NCBI GenBank assembly: GCA_021801525.1
Contig: JAJYXW010000163.1
Span: 1-36,155, forward strand
Reading direction: 5' to 3'
From: Actinomycetes bacterium
GTDB taxonomy: Bacteria; Actinomycetota; Acidimicrobiia; Acidimicrobiales; JAJYXR01
Length of the DNA: 36,155 nt
Part shown: in pieces, positions 10,946-19,317 of the stretch
Numbering within the stretch: position 1 is the stretch's first letter
Layout: each line of letters starts with the position of its first letter
The notes under the pieces: model-generated
The model's input: only the letters and a program-made list of their open reading frames with translations
Database searches by the model: none
Told to the model about the DNA's origin: nothing
Program-made: the position numbers and the translations under genes

Positions 10946-11067
10946 GGAACACTCCGAGAGGTGGAAGGTGCAAGGAGTGTATATGTGTACATGTGCCCTG
11001 GGCTGGAGCTATGCCCGGTCGAGGTGCGGAAGGCGGCGCCAGGACACGCTTGGGAGACTCCCGGGAG

Positions 11068-11139
11068 GCTGGCGCGTGACTGCGCCGATCCGCAACCTGG
11101 GGCGCCTGGCCCGCTTCTTCAAGCGTCCAGGCTGAACCC
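11068..11139 (+). repeat. 72-bp direct repeat, right copy (att-like)
   Basis: Matches 6978-7049 with two mismatches, both in the first 28 bases. It would encode the glycosyltransferase tail WRVTAPIRNLGRLARFFKRP but has no gene body upstream. On the opposite strand it contains the last codons and stop of the DUF4389 gene. Confidence 0.93.
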
Positions 11140-11457
11140 GGGGTAGGTGTTCGTGAGCCCGTAGAGATAGGCCATTGCCCTCGTGTTAAGGCGGACGATG
11201 CCCGAGAGGAAGCGGTGCATGCCTTCGGGATACGCGCCCGTGAAGAGCACGGCCCACTGGCCTATCCAGGCTACGAAAGCGAGGACGATGCTCAGCACGT
11301 AGAGCACTATCAGCACCGGGACGAGCAGTACGAATCGCCCGATGAAGAACGGGATGCTGAACAGTGCGAGCACCCTCGACATCTGCGCCGATCTCTGTAT
11401 GCTCACCTGGACCGGATGCTGCTCGGTGGCTGCCGGGTAGGAGCCTGGTGCCGTCAT
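11119..11457 (-). CDS. DUF4389 family membrane protein
   Basis: 112 residues with two predicted membrane segments (VLALFSIPFFIGRFVLLVPV and the following VLSIVLAFVAWIGQWAVLFT) and the C-terminal motif AYLYGLTNTYPGFSL, characteristic of DUF4389 proteins. The ATG at 11457 has AAGGAGG 5 bases upstream, so the longer open frame to 11571 is not used. The function is unknown; it is an inner-membrane protein. Its 3' end lies within the right 72-bp repeat and is convergent with the glycosyltransferase tail. It was probably the direct neighbour of the MT-GT gene before the island arrived. Confidence 0.82.
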   Translation of the reverse strand: MTAPGSYPAATEQHPVQVSIQRSAQMSRVLALFSIPFFIGRFVLLVPVLIVLYVLSIVLAFVAWIGQWAVLFTGAYPEGMHRFLSGIVRLNTRAMAYLYGLTNTYPGFSLDA

Positions 11458-11791
11458 GGTTCCTCCTTGTGGTGCTCGATGCGGGCTTGTGCCTCGCGTG
11501 ACCCTGCTCACACGCTTGCATCGGGGCACCTGCCGCCGTATCGCCAGGCCAGCCGTCCATGTTTGGAACACGTGCAGTACCGCCGCTTCGCCTACGTGCT
11601 CGCGCGATTATCTCACGGAGAGAGCGCTACCGCTCGGGAAAGCTCCCCCCGGAGGAGATGCACCGTGCGCGGCGCCCGGAAGATCGGCACCTACGACTCC
11701 GGGAAGATCGGTGCCTGCGGTGGCGGCGCCCGGAAGGCCAGGTCAGAGGGCATCCGCGAGGAGCGTCACACCGCTGCGCCATGATACGTCG
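11458..11791. other. Divergent intergenic region, DUF4389 / DUF2786
   Basis: 334 bases between two divergent starts. It holds the ribosome site of the DUF4389 gene at the left edge and two near copies of cggcgcccggaag (about 11670 and 11724) with a gggaagatcgg-type repeat around them. A short ORF from 11657 with a good GGAGGAG ahead runs in another frame into the DUF2786 gene, but its translation (Arg-rich, no conserved pattern) looks non-coding. No clear promoter is seen. Confidence 0.5.
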
Positions 11792-13198
11792 ATGGGAACG
11801 AGGAACCGCGAGCGGCGCCGGACGAAGAAAGCCAGGCGCCAGGATCAGCAACGCAGGATCATGCCGACTGGCAGTGGTCGCGCAGGCGGAGGCCGGGCGG
11901 GCGATCCTGGCCATAGCCATAGCCATTCTCGATGGAGCGGCACCGGCGGACCTTTCGGCAGGGCGAATTCCAGGGAGGCTGTCGACGAGCTCATATTGAC
12001 GGCTGCTCACGCGGACTGCGAGGGGATGGAGGACAGCGAGCTCGCCGCGATGACCGGGTTGCTGGCGGCGGGCGCGGGCTTCGAAGGGGGCAGGGAGATC
12101 GTCGCCGGTCGCTTGGGGGAGCTGCTGCGCTCTTACGTCGTGCTCGCGCTGCGCCACGGGTGGGAGCCGGTCGATCTTCACCAGGTGCTGCGCCGCAAGG
12201 TGAGCTCCGACGCCTCCGCCTGTGCGCTCGGCGCCATCCGCGACGTGTGGTCCAGCGCCGCGGCGCCAAGCGTGCGGGACCGCTGGGAGGAGCAAGTCGA
12301 GGGCCCCCTGGCGGAGGCACGCCTGCTCGCCCTCGACCCGGCAGAGGCTTCGTGGCCTGACGCACTCGCAGCGGCACTGCGCGCCCTCGGGTTCCTCGTG
12401 CACTTGCCCGGCATACCCGACCTGGCCTCCTTCGGCGCACGCTCAGGCGACGGCTCGGGAGGGGGCCCGGGAGGAATGGGCGACCCCGCCATTCTCTCCA
12501 AGGTCCGCTCCATGCTCGCCAAGGCCGAGTCGAGTGAGTTCCCCGAGGAGGCGGACACGTTCATGGCCAAGGCTCAGGAGCTGATCGCGCGCCACAATCT
12601 CGAGCGCGCAATCCAGGGGGCAGGTGAGGAGTCGGGCCGGGGTCGGGTGGCGGCCAGGCGGGTATGGGTGGACGATCCCTACCTCCCGGCGAAGTGCCTC
12701 CTGTTATCCGTGGTGGCAGAGGCAAACAGGTGCAAGGCGGTTGCTTCGACGCGCCTGGGCTTCGTCACCGTCGTCGGCCACCCTGACGACCTCGAGGGGA
12801 GCGAGGTGCTCTTCACGTCATTGCTGGTCCAGGCCACCCGTAGGATGTCGGCTCTGTCGCGTGGAGCTCCTGGGGGCGCGTCGTCTCCTCACCGGGTGCG
12901 CCGGCCGTCGTATCGGCGGTCCTTCCTGGTTGCTTTCGCCACCCGCATCGGCGAGCGCCTGGCTGCCGCCAACGAAGTTGCGACCGGGGAAGCCGAGGCG
13001 GCCTCTGGCGGTGCGCTGCTGCCCGTTCTCGCTAGGCGCCGAGGCGACGTGGAGGATGCGGTGGGCGACCTATTCCCCGGAATCGTGCACAGCAACATCG
13101 GCGTGAGCGACCTGTCCGGCTGGGCCGCTGGCACCGCCGCGGCGGACCTTGCCGACCTGGTGGTCCAGGGCCAGCTCCCATCCGAGGAGTGCGCCTGA
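11792..13198 (+). CDS. DUF2786 domain protein
   Basis: 468 residues from ATG 11792 (MGTRNRERRRTKKARRQ), the first start giving the very basic N-terminus; upstream frame content looks like noise. The DUF2786 motif is clear around residues 233-270 (ILSKVRSMLAKAESSEFPEE, then a helix ending AQELIARHNLE). A second conserved block follows with FVTVVGHPDDLEGSEVLFTS and RRSFLVAFATRIGERLAAAN. The function of the family is unknown. A Gly/Arg/His-Ser low-complexity stretch sits near residues 40-65. It is convergent with the GT4 gene, the stops being 12 bases apart, with no strong terminator hairpin seen between them. Confidence 0.8.
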   Translation: MGTRNRERRRTKKARRQDQQRRIMPTGSGRAGGGRAGDPGHSHSHSRWSGTGGPFGRANSREAVDELILTAAHADCEGMEDSELAAMTGLLAAGAGFEGGREIVAGRLGELLRSYVVLALRHGWEPVDLHQVLRRKVSSDASACALGAIRDVWSSAAAPSVRDRWEEQVEGPLAEARLLALDPAEASWPDALAAALRALGFLVHLPGIPDLASFGARSGDGSGGGPGGMGDPAILSKVRSMLAKAESSEFPEEADTFMAKAQELIARHNLERAIQGAGEESGRGRVAARRVWVDDPYLPAKCLLLSVVAEANRCKAVASTRLGFVTVVGHPDDLEGSEVLFTSLLVQATRRMSALSRGAPGGASSPHRVRRPSYRRSFLVAFATRIGERLAAANEVATGEAEAASGGALLPVLARRRGDVEDAVGDLFPGIVHSNIGVSDLSGWAAGTAAADLADLVVQGQLPSEECA

Positions 13199-13210
13199 GG
13201 GCGTGTTGGC

Positions 13211-14422
13211 TCACGACCCGGAAGGAGATGCGCCGACGGCTCGCGCCACCCGCTCGACGAAGGAACCCGCATCGCCGTAGCGGCTCGTGGCGTAGCTTCG
13301 CCCCTGTTCGGAGAGCGCCAGGCGGGTGTCCGGGTCGTCCAGCGCTTCGATGCAGCCGAAGAGCTCTGGCAGGCTCGAGTACCAAAGCCCGCCTCCTCGT
13401 GCAGCGTGCCCCGCTGCGGTGCTGCCGGCAGGCACGACGATAGGCGTGCCGTAGAGGAGGGACTCGACGCACTCGCGAGCCACCACCTCGCCGGGCGAGA
13501 GGTCCACCGTCACGCTCGCACGCGCCATCAGGCGCCACAGGTCCGTACGGGTGCCCACCGGTAGGGTGCCGAGCGGGGATCGCCCCTGCCATTCGGTTGC
13601 GAAGCCTGCGTAGACGGTGATCATGTGGCGCCGAGCCAGGCCCGCAGCCAGCCAGCGCGCGTTGGCGCCATCGTTGTCGCCGCAGAGGACGAGGACGTAG
13701 CTATCCGGACCGAACCCGAGGAACGGCCTCTGTGCTGCCAGCGGGTTGGTGGGGAGGAACAGCCCGACGTCGTCGACTCGGGCCTCCGTGTCGCCAGGCA
13801 TGCCGCCAGGCACGTCGCCAGGCATGCCGCCAGGCATGTCGCCCCCGCTTCCGTGCTGCCAGCCTGTTGACGCGCCGACCTGCGTGGCCGCCACGAGCCC
13901 GTTGAACACCTGTGCAGCAACCGGCTGTGCAGCAACCGGCTGCGCGGCAGCCGGGTGTTCCGCAAGCTCCGGTAGTGGCGATGACGTGCTGCCTGCCTGC
14001 ACTATGCCAAGAACGGGAGCAGGGCCATCTGCGCTCCTCTGGGGTAAAGCGCCGGCTATTGCGAGCGCGTGGGAGTCCGAAGCGTCGTCGACGACCCAGA
14101 GCGCCGGCGGTTCGCCAGGCCAGACAGCCTCCCCGGGTTCCGGCCACCGCATACCCGACCGGGCACGGCCGATGCCGAAGAGGTCGAAGGCACCGTCAGG
14201 GCGAGCTGGGGCGTCGGGGTCGCCTGCCACACCCACGGCCAGGTCTCCGACGAGCGCGAGCGCTCCTGCTATGGAACGCGCGACCAATGCCTGCTCCGAT
14301 GGCGCTACGAACGCGGCGGCATCCGCTCCTGCCTGCTCGCCCGCGGGTCGAGGCCAGTGCCGTGAAAGCATCCCGATGGTAAAGCTCCCAGCCCTCGGGG
14401 AGGGTGAGTGCCGGCGCGTCAC
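13211..14422 (-). CDS. GT4-like (GT-B fold) glycosyltransferase
   Basis: 403 residues. The C-terminal half has the nucleotide-sugar domain pattern of GT4 enzymes: FLGFGPDSYVLVLCGDNDGAN, MITVYAGF, DLWRLMARASVTVDLSPGE, VARECVESLLYGTPIVVPAG (the E-x7-E-like loop) and a YATSRYG tail. The N-terminal half is degenerate, with GMLSRHWPRP and a long Ala/Gln/Pro/Gly insert that includes PVAAQ and MPGG/MPGD repeats. The GTG start overlaps the stop of the small upstream gene by two bases. It is last gene of a three-gene minus-strand polysaccharide operon. The sugar specificity is unknown. Confidence 0.75.
   Translation of the reverse strand: MTRRHSPSPRAGSFTIGMLSRHWPRPAGEQAGADAAAFVAPSEQALVARSIAGALALVGDLAVGVAGDPDAPARPDGAFDLFGIGRARSGMRWPEPGEAVWPGEPPALWVVDDASDSHALAIAGALPQRSADGPAPVLGIVQAGSTSSPLPELAEHPAAAQPVAAQPVAAQVFNGLVAATQVGASTGWQHGSGGDMPGGMPGDVPGGMPGDTEARVDDVGLFLPTNPLAAQRPFLGFGPDSYVLVLCGDNDGANARWLAAGLARRHMITVYAGFATEWQGRSPLGTLPVGTRTDLWRLMARASVTVDLSPGEVVARECVESLLYGTPIVVPAGSTAAGHAARGGGLWYSSLPELFGCIEALDDPDTRLALSEQGRSYATSRYGDAGSFVERVARAVGASPSGS
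13791..13843 (-). repeat. 12-bp tandem repeat, about 4 copies, inside the GT4 gene
   Basis: Alternating units tcgccaggcatg / ccgccaggcacg begin at 13791, 13803, 13815 and 13827. On the coding strand they give GDMPGGMPGDVPGGMPGD. Confidence 0.9.
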
Positions 14423-14973
14423 GCTCGAGTCGCCGGACCTTCCAGGCCCATGTCGGGGCCCATGTCGCTGCCCATGTCAATCGGATCACCTGGAGGGCCG
14501 GGGGGAACCGGCGAGGCGACCTTTGCGGCTAAACGGGCCATGTCCTCGCTCGTCACGGCAAACGCATCGCAGAGCGCTCCGCTCAGCTCGCCGACGGCCT
14601 TCGCCAGGTCGTCGCAGCGCTCTGCGAGAGCATTCGTGAGCCGGATCAGGTGACCGATCATCTCGCGCTCACAGTTCTGCTCCTCGGCGATCCTCGCGAG
14701 CCTGCGCGATCGACGTCCGAGCCTCCGCCGGCTACTGCGGCCCGCCGCGATACCCCCGCCGCTCTGGGTGGCCAGCTGGTCGTGCAGATCCTGCCAGGCC
14801 AGGTGCAGCGCGGCGAGGTCGGGGTTGGCGAGTGCCGGCTGCTCGGGAAGAGAAGCCCCGAGGGGGTGCTCCAGCAGCCGGGGTGGCATCTGCAGAGGGC
14901 CGCGGGCAGCGAGCGGGTCCGCTGCGATGCGGCGGCTCAGCTCCGTAGGGTCGACAGCCAGTGGTTCCACCAT
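14419..14973 (-). CDS. Small helical protein between two glycosyltransferases, unknown function
   Basis: 184 residues, not recognised. The middle (about 85-150) is predicted to be helical and coiled-coil-prone (RIAEEQNCEREMIGHLIRLT, then a heptad-like run ending in AAKVASP). The tail has three near repeats of MGSD/MGPD/MGLE. The start overlaps the upstream GT2 gene by 37 bases and the stop overlaps the GT4 start, so it is translated as part of that operon. GAGGAG lies very close to the ATG (2-base spacing), so a start slightly downstream is possible. It may be a scaffold or accessory subunit for the transferases; that is inference from position only. Confidence 0.6.
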   Translation of the reverse strand: MVEPLAVDPTELSRRIAADPLAARGPLQMPPRLLEHPLGASLPEQPALANPDLAALHLAWQDLHDQLATQSGGGIAAGRSSRRRLGRRSRRLARIAEEQNCEREMIGHLIRLTNALAERCDDLAKAVGELSGALCDAFAVTSEDMARLAAKVASPVPPGPPGDPIDMGSDMGPDMGLEGPATRA

Positions 14974-17045
14974 CTCTCCTCACCGGGCATTGCGAGCGAG
15001 CAGCCGCAGTCTATCCGGCTGAGATGCGGGTTGAAGAAGCGATCCCCTGCGCGCACGGTGCCCTCCCAGCGGGCAAGGAAGGCAAGGATGTCTGGCACGC
15101 TCCCCGATATCCCTCGGCTCGGCCCCTCGTGATGGACGAGCTCGGCTTCCGGTGCGTAGATCACCCTGTAGCCCTTCTGGCCGAGGCGCAGGCAGAAGTC
15201 GATGTCGTTCAGGTCGAGCGCCAGGCGCTCGTCGAAGCCGCTCAGCTCGTCGAACACTGCTCGCCTGGTCACCATGCAGGCGCCTGTCACGGCAGAGCAG
15301 TCGCGTCCGAGAACCGCCATGCCCAGGTACCCCGGTTCTCCGGGGGACAGTCCACGCAGGACGTGGCCTGCCGCACCGCCCATGCCGAGGACCAGCCCCG
15401 CGTGCTGGAGCGCTCCCCCCGGGTACAACAGGCGAGCCCCTACAGCTCCGATGTCGGGGCGCATCGCGTGCTCCACAAGGCGCTCGAGCCACCCGTCGTG
15501 CAGCGCTTCGACATCGTCGTTCATGAAGGCGAGAACGTCCCCCTTGGCCGAAGCGACGGCGGCATTGTTGACCGTCGCCCAGTTGAACTCGCCCGGATGC
15601 TCGAGCACCCTGACCTCCGGCCATGTTGCGAGGCGTTCGATCAGCGCGCTCGTCTCCGGTTCGTGACTGTCGTTGTCCACCAGCAGCATCTCGACGTCCA
15701 CGCTGCCTTTTGTGGCGCGGATCGACTCGACACATTTGCGAAGCAGCGGGGCCCCGTCGCGGAAGGGAACGATGATGCTCACGAGCGGGGCGGAGCCGAG
15801 AGGCCTGCGCACCCGCCAGGTACCGGGCAGCGGCCCCCGCTCCACGAGTGGGAGAGGCCCGTCAGGCTGGACGCTGGCACTTGTCGGGGAGCCGGAAGTC
15901 GCACGGGCAGCAGCTCGCGCGACATGAAGGCCGGCGCCCGGCTCCTCGGCCACCTCGGCCACCTCGGCCACGCCGGGAGAGCCGGAAGTGCCCGCCGTGG
16001 CGGCAGCGACGAAAGCGGCGGGCGCTGTTGCGCGGTGGTAGAGCACCTCGGGCACGTGGAGCACCGAAGTGGCTGCAGCGGTGGTGCGCAGCATGAGGTC
16101 GTGCTCCCAATGTGCACCGGCAGCGGAGCTCATCCACCCGGCCTGGGCGAGAAGGTCGCGTCGTACGAGCAGCAGCCTCCCGACATACGGTGAAGCGAGC
16201 AGGAGCTCCGGTGACCAGCCCGGCTTCAGGCGCGGGCGCAGGAACGATCCTGCCTCGTCGATCTCGTCCTCGTCGCTGTAGACCACGCCGGGCGGATCAG
16301 GTGCCTGGCGCAGCGCCTCGGCGACGGTGTCCAGGGCGCTTGGCGACAGCGAGTCGTGCTGCCCGACAACGCCGACGAGACCCCCTGGGTTCGCGCCTTG
16401 CAGGACCGCCTGCGGGGTCACGGACATGGCCGCCTGCGGGGTCACGGACATGGCCGCCTGCGGGGTCACGGACATGGCCGCCTGCGGGGTCACCGAACGG
16501 GCGGCCGACAGGGCGGCCGACAGCGCGGCGGGCTCCGAGGCTTCCCTGGCGCACTCTGTTGTCCCGACGCGCGGATCGCCGCGGCGCCCCAGGGCCCTGC
16601 GGCAGGCTTCGTCTATCGCACGATGCGCCTCGGGTCCGATGGCGGCGAGGCGCAGCTCCCAGCGAGGGAAGGCCTGGCTCATCACCGATGCCAGGAGCCT
16701 CTCCAGGAGTGGAGGATCGGGTTCACAGACCGCCACCAGGAGGCAGAAGGAAGGAGAGGACCTACTGGCGGAGCGCATGGCCCATCTCCGCCGGCCGCGG
16801 GCGCTCCCGCTCCCGCTCCCCGCAGCGCTCCCGCTCCCCGCAGCGCTCCTGCCCAGGGCGCCAGCACCGTAGCGCTCGATCAGCCACTGATGGTAGCGAT
16901 CCGTGTCGCTGGCGGCGTCCGGGCCACACGGAGGCGCCTGTGGAAGCTTGTGCAGCATTCGCAACGTGTGGGCTGCGGGGCTGTGGCCCGCTGGGGGCTC
17001 GGTGTCTTTGGCGACTGGGGGGATGGCCGGGCCAAGCTCGGGCAT
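14937..17045 (-). CDS. GT2-family glycosyltransferase, two-part
   Basis: 702 residues. The N-terminal part (about 95-345) has a GT2-like region (FCLLVAVCEPDPPLLERLL, VVYSDEDEIDEAGSF, LKPGWSPELLLASPYVGRLL) as in O-antigen/rhamnosyl transferases that open with such a segment. The second GT2 domain follows with VSIIVPFRDGAPLLRKCVES, LLVDNDSHEPET, FNWATVNNAAV, LAFMNDDVEAL (DxD) and GFDERLALDLNDIDFCLRLG. Between residues about 183 and 215 an 8-residue unit SVTPQAAM is repeated nearly four times, with VAEVAEVAE and SGS runs elsewhere. It heads the minus-strand operon. It probably extends a surface polysaccharide; donor and acceptor are unknown. Confidence 0.85.
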   Translation of the reverse strand: MPELGPAIPPVAKDTEPPAGHSPAAHTLRMLHKLPQAPPCGPDAASDTDRYHQWLIERYGAGALGRSAAGSGSAAGSGSGSARGRRRWAMRSASRSSPSFCLLVAVCEPDPPLLERLLASVMSQAFPRWELRLAAIGPEAHRAIDEACRRALGRRGDPRVGTTECAREASEPAALSAALSAARSVTPQAAMSVTPQAAMSVTPQAAMSVTPQAVLQGANPGGLVGVVGQHDSLSPSALDTVAEALRQAPDPPGVVYSDEDEIDEAGSFLRPRLKPGWSPELLLASPYVGRLLLVRRDLLAQAGWMSSAAGAHWEHDLMLRTTAAATSVLHVPEVLYHRATAPAAFVAAATAGTSGSPGVAEVAEVAEEPGAGLHVARAAARATSGSPTSASVQPDGPLPLVERGPLPGTWRVRRPLGSAPLVSIIVPFRDGAPLLRKCVESIRATKGSVDVEMLLVDNDSHEPETSALIERLATWPEVRVLEHPGEFNWATVNNAAVASAKGDVLAFMNDDVEALHDGWLERLVEHAMRPDIGAVGARLLYPGGALQHAGLVLGMGGAAGHVLRGLSPGEPGYLGMAVLGRDCSAVTGACMVTRRAVFDELSGFDERLALDLNDIDFCLRLGQKGYRVIYAPEAELVHHEGPSRGISGSVPDILAFLARWEGTVRAGDRFFNPHLSRIDCGCSLAMPGEERWWNHWLSTLRS
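16407..16493 (-). repeat. 24-bp tandem repeat, 3.6 copies, inside the GT2 gene
   Basis: Perfect 24-bp units begin at 16407, 16431 and 16455, with a partial unit at 16479, encoding SVTPQAAM on the minus strand. Identity between units is complete at the base level, which suggests recent expansion. Confidence 0.96.
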
Positions 17046-17183
17046 CCGACGAGACTACGCCGCAGGGAAGTGCGCCACCTGCCGCCTGACACCCGCCGCC
17101 TGACACCCGCCGCCCGGCACCGGAGTGGTGCAGCTTCGTGTGCGGACGGGCGCCGGGGGCGTGGCTGGCCGTAGCATTCGACC

Positions 17184-18332
17184 ATGCTGCTAGCCGACCG
17201 CCAGCTCATGGGACCGGGACCGTCCAACCCCTACCCAGAGGTGACCCAGGCGCTCTCTGCTCCGATTACCGGGCACCTCGACCCGGTCTTCCTCGCAATG
17301 CTCGACGACACCTGTGAGCTCCTGCGCCGGGCCTTCCGGACCTCCAACCCGCTTACGCTTCCGTTGTCTGGCACGGGGTCTGCAGGCATGGAGGCTGCGC
17401 TTGTGAACTTCGTCAGGCCAGGTGACCCGGTTGTCGTCGGGGTGAACGGCCTCTTCGGAGAGCGCATGTGCGAGGTGGCGTCGCGCATCGGAGCGGAGGT
17501 TCTCCGTGTCGAGGCCCCCTGGGGCGAGCCACTCGACCCCGCGGCGCTCTTGGGTGCCCATCCATCTCCCGCGATGATCGCGCTGGTACATGCCGAGACC
17601 TCGACGGGGGTTCGCAACGACGTCGCCGAGATCGGTGCAGGCAAGGGGGACGCGCTCTTGATGCTGGACGCGGTCACCTCGCTCGGAGGGATGGAGCTGG
17701 AGGTGGATGCCTGGGGCGTCGATGTGGCGTACGCAGGGACGCAGAAATGCCTGGGCGTGCCGCCGGGGCTGGCTCCCATCACCGTCTCCGAGCGGGCACG
17801 ACGCCGCATGGTTGAGCGCCCGCAGTCGTGGTACCTGGATCTGGGGCTCATCTCGCGTTATGTGGAGGCAGCGGGCGGACGCATGTACCACCACACCGCA
17901 CCGGTCCCCATGGTGGCTGCCCTGCATGCCGGCCTGGGCGTCCTTCTCGCAGAAGGGCTCGAAGGCTCCTGGGCGCGGCACGCGGCATGCGGCGCGATGC
18001 TCCAGGGCGGGCTCGAGGACATGGGCATGAGGCTCGTTGCACCCGAGAGCCACCGGCTGGCCCAGCTCACCACCGTCTGGGTGCCCGACGAGGTGGTCGC
18101 GTCATCGGGCGGAGAGGCGCGGGTGCGCAGCGAGCTGCTGGAGCGCTTCGGCATCGAGATCGGCTCAGGGGTTGGCCCCATGGCTGGGCGGGTGTGGCGC
18201 ATCGGGTGCATGGGTCACACTGCGAGGGAGCGCAACGTGTGGTCCCTCCTCGGAGCGATGGACAGCGTCATCGGGAGCTTCGCGTCGAAGGACGCGGCTG
18301 CGTCGGTAGGCGCCGGAGGCGACCGATGGTGA
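17184..18332 (+). CDS. Class V aminotransferase (alanine/serine-glyoxylate aminotransferase-like)
   Basis: 382 residues, the usual length. The PLP-dependent fold type I family is shown by MGPGPSNPYPEV at the start, LSGTGSAGMEAALVN (cofactor phosphate loop), HAETSTGV, LDAVTSLGGMELEVD (Asp that holds the pyridine nitrogen) and AYAGTQKCLGVPPG with Lys188 as the Schiff-base lysine. It probably transaminates glyoxylate with alanine or serine; related enzymes act on other substrates and the sequence alone does not decide. ATG 17184 is the first start in frame. The stop overlaps the ATG of the acetyltransferase (ATGGTGA), so the pair is coupled. Confidence 0.9.
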   Translation: MLLADRQLMGPGPSNPYPEVTQALSAPITGHLDPVFLAMLDDTCELLRRAFRTSNPLTLPLSGTGSAGMEAALVNFVRPGDPVVVGVNGLFGERMCEVASRIGAEVLRVEAPWGEPLDPAALLGAHPSPAMIALVHAETSTGVRNDVAEIGAGKGDALLMLDAVTSLGGMELEVDAWGVDVAYAGTQKCLGVPPGLAPITVSERARRRMVERPQSWYLDLGLISRYVEAAGGRMYHHTAPVPMVAALHAGLGVLLAEGLEGSWARHAACGAMLQGGLEDMGMRLVAPESHRLAQLTTVWVPDEVVASSGGEARVRSELLERFGIEIGSGVGPMAGRVWRIGCMGHTARERNVWSLLGAMDSVIGSFASKDAAASVGAGGDRW

Positions 18333-18943
18333 GGATGGCTCGCAGCGACGCCCTGGAGCTCGTGGGGCGGAGGGTGCGACTGCGAACCCTGGCCGAGCCG
18401 GACTACGACGCGTGGTACGAGGTGCGAACCCGGTGCCGCCAATGGCTGGTGCCCTGGGAGCCGCGCCCTGCGGGATCACCTCCGGCCGGCGAGGACCGCC
18501 TGAGCTTTGCGTCGAGGTGCGCCGCCAGGGAGCGCGAGCGCCAGCTCGGGGGAGGGTACGGCTTCGGGATATTCGTGAGTGGTCGGCTCGCCGGCGAGAT
18601 CACCCTCTCGTCGATCCAGCGAGGGCCGTTCCAGAGCGCGTTCCTCGGGTACTGGATCGATCAGGAGCTGGCCGGCCTGGGACTAGTCCCCGAAGCCACG
18701 GTCGTCGTGCTCCGCTTCGCTTTCGAGGAGCTGGGACTGCATCGCGTGGAGGTAGCGATCGTCCCGCGCAACCGGGCGAGCCGGCGTGTGGTGGAGAAGC
18801 TGGGGTTGCGCGACGAGGGCGTGGCTTGCCGCTTCCTCGAGATAGACGGCATCTGGGAGGACCACGTCCGCTACGCGATCACGTCCGAGGAGTGGAGCGA
18901 TCGCAGAGGCGAGCTCCTGGCCACCTGGGTGACGAACCGCTGA
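18326..18943 (+). CDS. GNAT acetyltransferase, RimJ/RimL type
   Basis: 205 residues starting at ATG 18326, with GGAGG 6 bases upstream, overlapping the aminotransferase stop. The RimJ-like pattern is present: RRVRLRTLAEPDYDAW, LAGEITLSSIQRG, SAFLGYWIDQELAGLGLVPE (acetyl-CoA loop region), LHRVEVAIVPRNRASRRVVE and KLGLRDEG. Members acetylate N-terminal amino groups of ribosomal proteins or small molecules. The substrate is unknown here; coupling to an aminotransferase is compatible with a small-molecule role but proves nothing. The stop lies in a 17-base direct repeat (ctgacgaacgagtcgag, twice within 18942-18979). Confidence 0.87.
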   Translation: MVRMARSDALELVGRRVRLRTLAEPDYDAWYEVRTRCRQWLVPWEPRPAGSPPAGEDRLSFASRCAARERERQLGGGYGFGIFVSGRLAGEITLSSIQRGPFQSAFLGYWIDQELAGLGLVPEATVVVLRFAFEELGLHRVEVAIVPRNRASRRVVEKLGLRDEGVACRFLEIDGIWEDHVRYAITSEEWSDRRGELLATWVTNR

Positions 18944-19317
18944 CGAACGAGTCGAGCGTGGCTGACGAACGAGTCGAGAGCGCCGTCGTGCACTGAGGCC
19001 TGCGGGACACGAGGCCGCCAGGGACCTCGGGCAATGCTTCGGGCATGTTCCTCACAGAGCGGGGTTTGCGGCGCACCGGATGCTGCATTGGATCCATACC
19101 CATTCAGTGGCGTCCCAGGTCGCTCGGCACGGGGGGTTGACAGGGAGACGAGTGCAGCCCATAGTTGGCGAAGTGCCGCCCGGCATGGCGGTGCATCCGG
19201 GGGCGGCAGTTGTTTCGCCGGTCCTTGCAGGTGTGGCGTTGCGTGCAAGTGGGCGCGGTAGGAGGAGGCAAGGGGTCAATCGGGGGCTGTCCGGTCGCGG
19301 GGTGACTGGAGGCAGGA
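18944..19317 (+). other. Intergenic region upstream of the ECF sigma gene
   Basis: 374 bases without a supported gene. It starts with the second copy of a 17-base repeat and contains a sigma70-like promoter (19137-19165). A purine-rich leader then runs up to the GTG start. Nothing else is evident. Confidence 0.6.
19137..19165 (+). promoter_or_regulatory. Sigma70-type promoter candidate for the ECF sigma operon
   Basis: TTGACA at 19137-19142 is a perfect -35. After exactly 17 bases comes CATAGT (19160-19165), a 4/6 match to TATAAT. It lies about 150 bases before the sigma gene start, leaving a leader of roughly 145 bases. Sequence-only prediction. Confidence 0.5.

Larger units (their letters stand above)
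7050..11067. mobile_element. Accessory island (toxin-antitoxin plus R-M-like cargo) between 72-bp direct repeats
   Basis: About 4.0 kb lies between two copies of the glycosyltransferase 3' end. It holds a truncated toxin-like ORF, an RHH gene, and a divergent R-M-like operon. To the left is the intact MT-GT gene; to the right a DUF4389 gene whose own 3' end lies inside the right repeat copy. This is the geometry expected when an element integrates at the 3' end of a gene and restores it. No integrase, transposase or terminal inverted repeat is visible, so acquisition by homologous recombination or loss of the recombinase is equally possible. Confidence 0.55.

Noticed and set aside
7050..11067. 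Integrase or transposase inside the island
   Set aside because: No tyrosine or serine recombinase motif, DDE triad or terminal inverted repeats seen; the mechanism of mobility is therefore left open.
11657..11999. Small ORF with a good GGAGGAG in the DUF4389/DUF2786 intergenic region
   Set aside because: Translation is Arg-rich and unpatterned and runs into the DUF2786 coding region in another frame.
14961..16193. 410-residue plus-strand ORF opposite the two-part GT2 gene
   Set aside because: The minus strand has canonical GT2 motifs over the same bases; the plus ORF is a frame shadow.
16407..16493. Regular 24-bp repeats resembling a small CRISPR array
   Set aside because: No spacers; units are directly adjacent, in frame and encode SVTPQAAM inside a glycosyltransferase.
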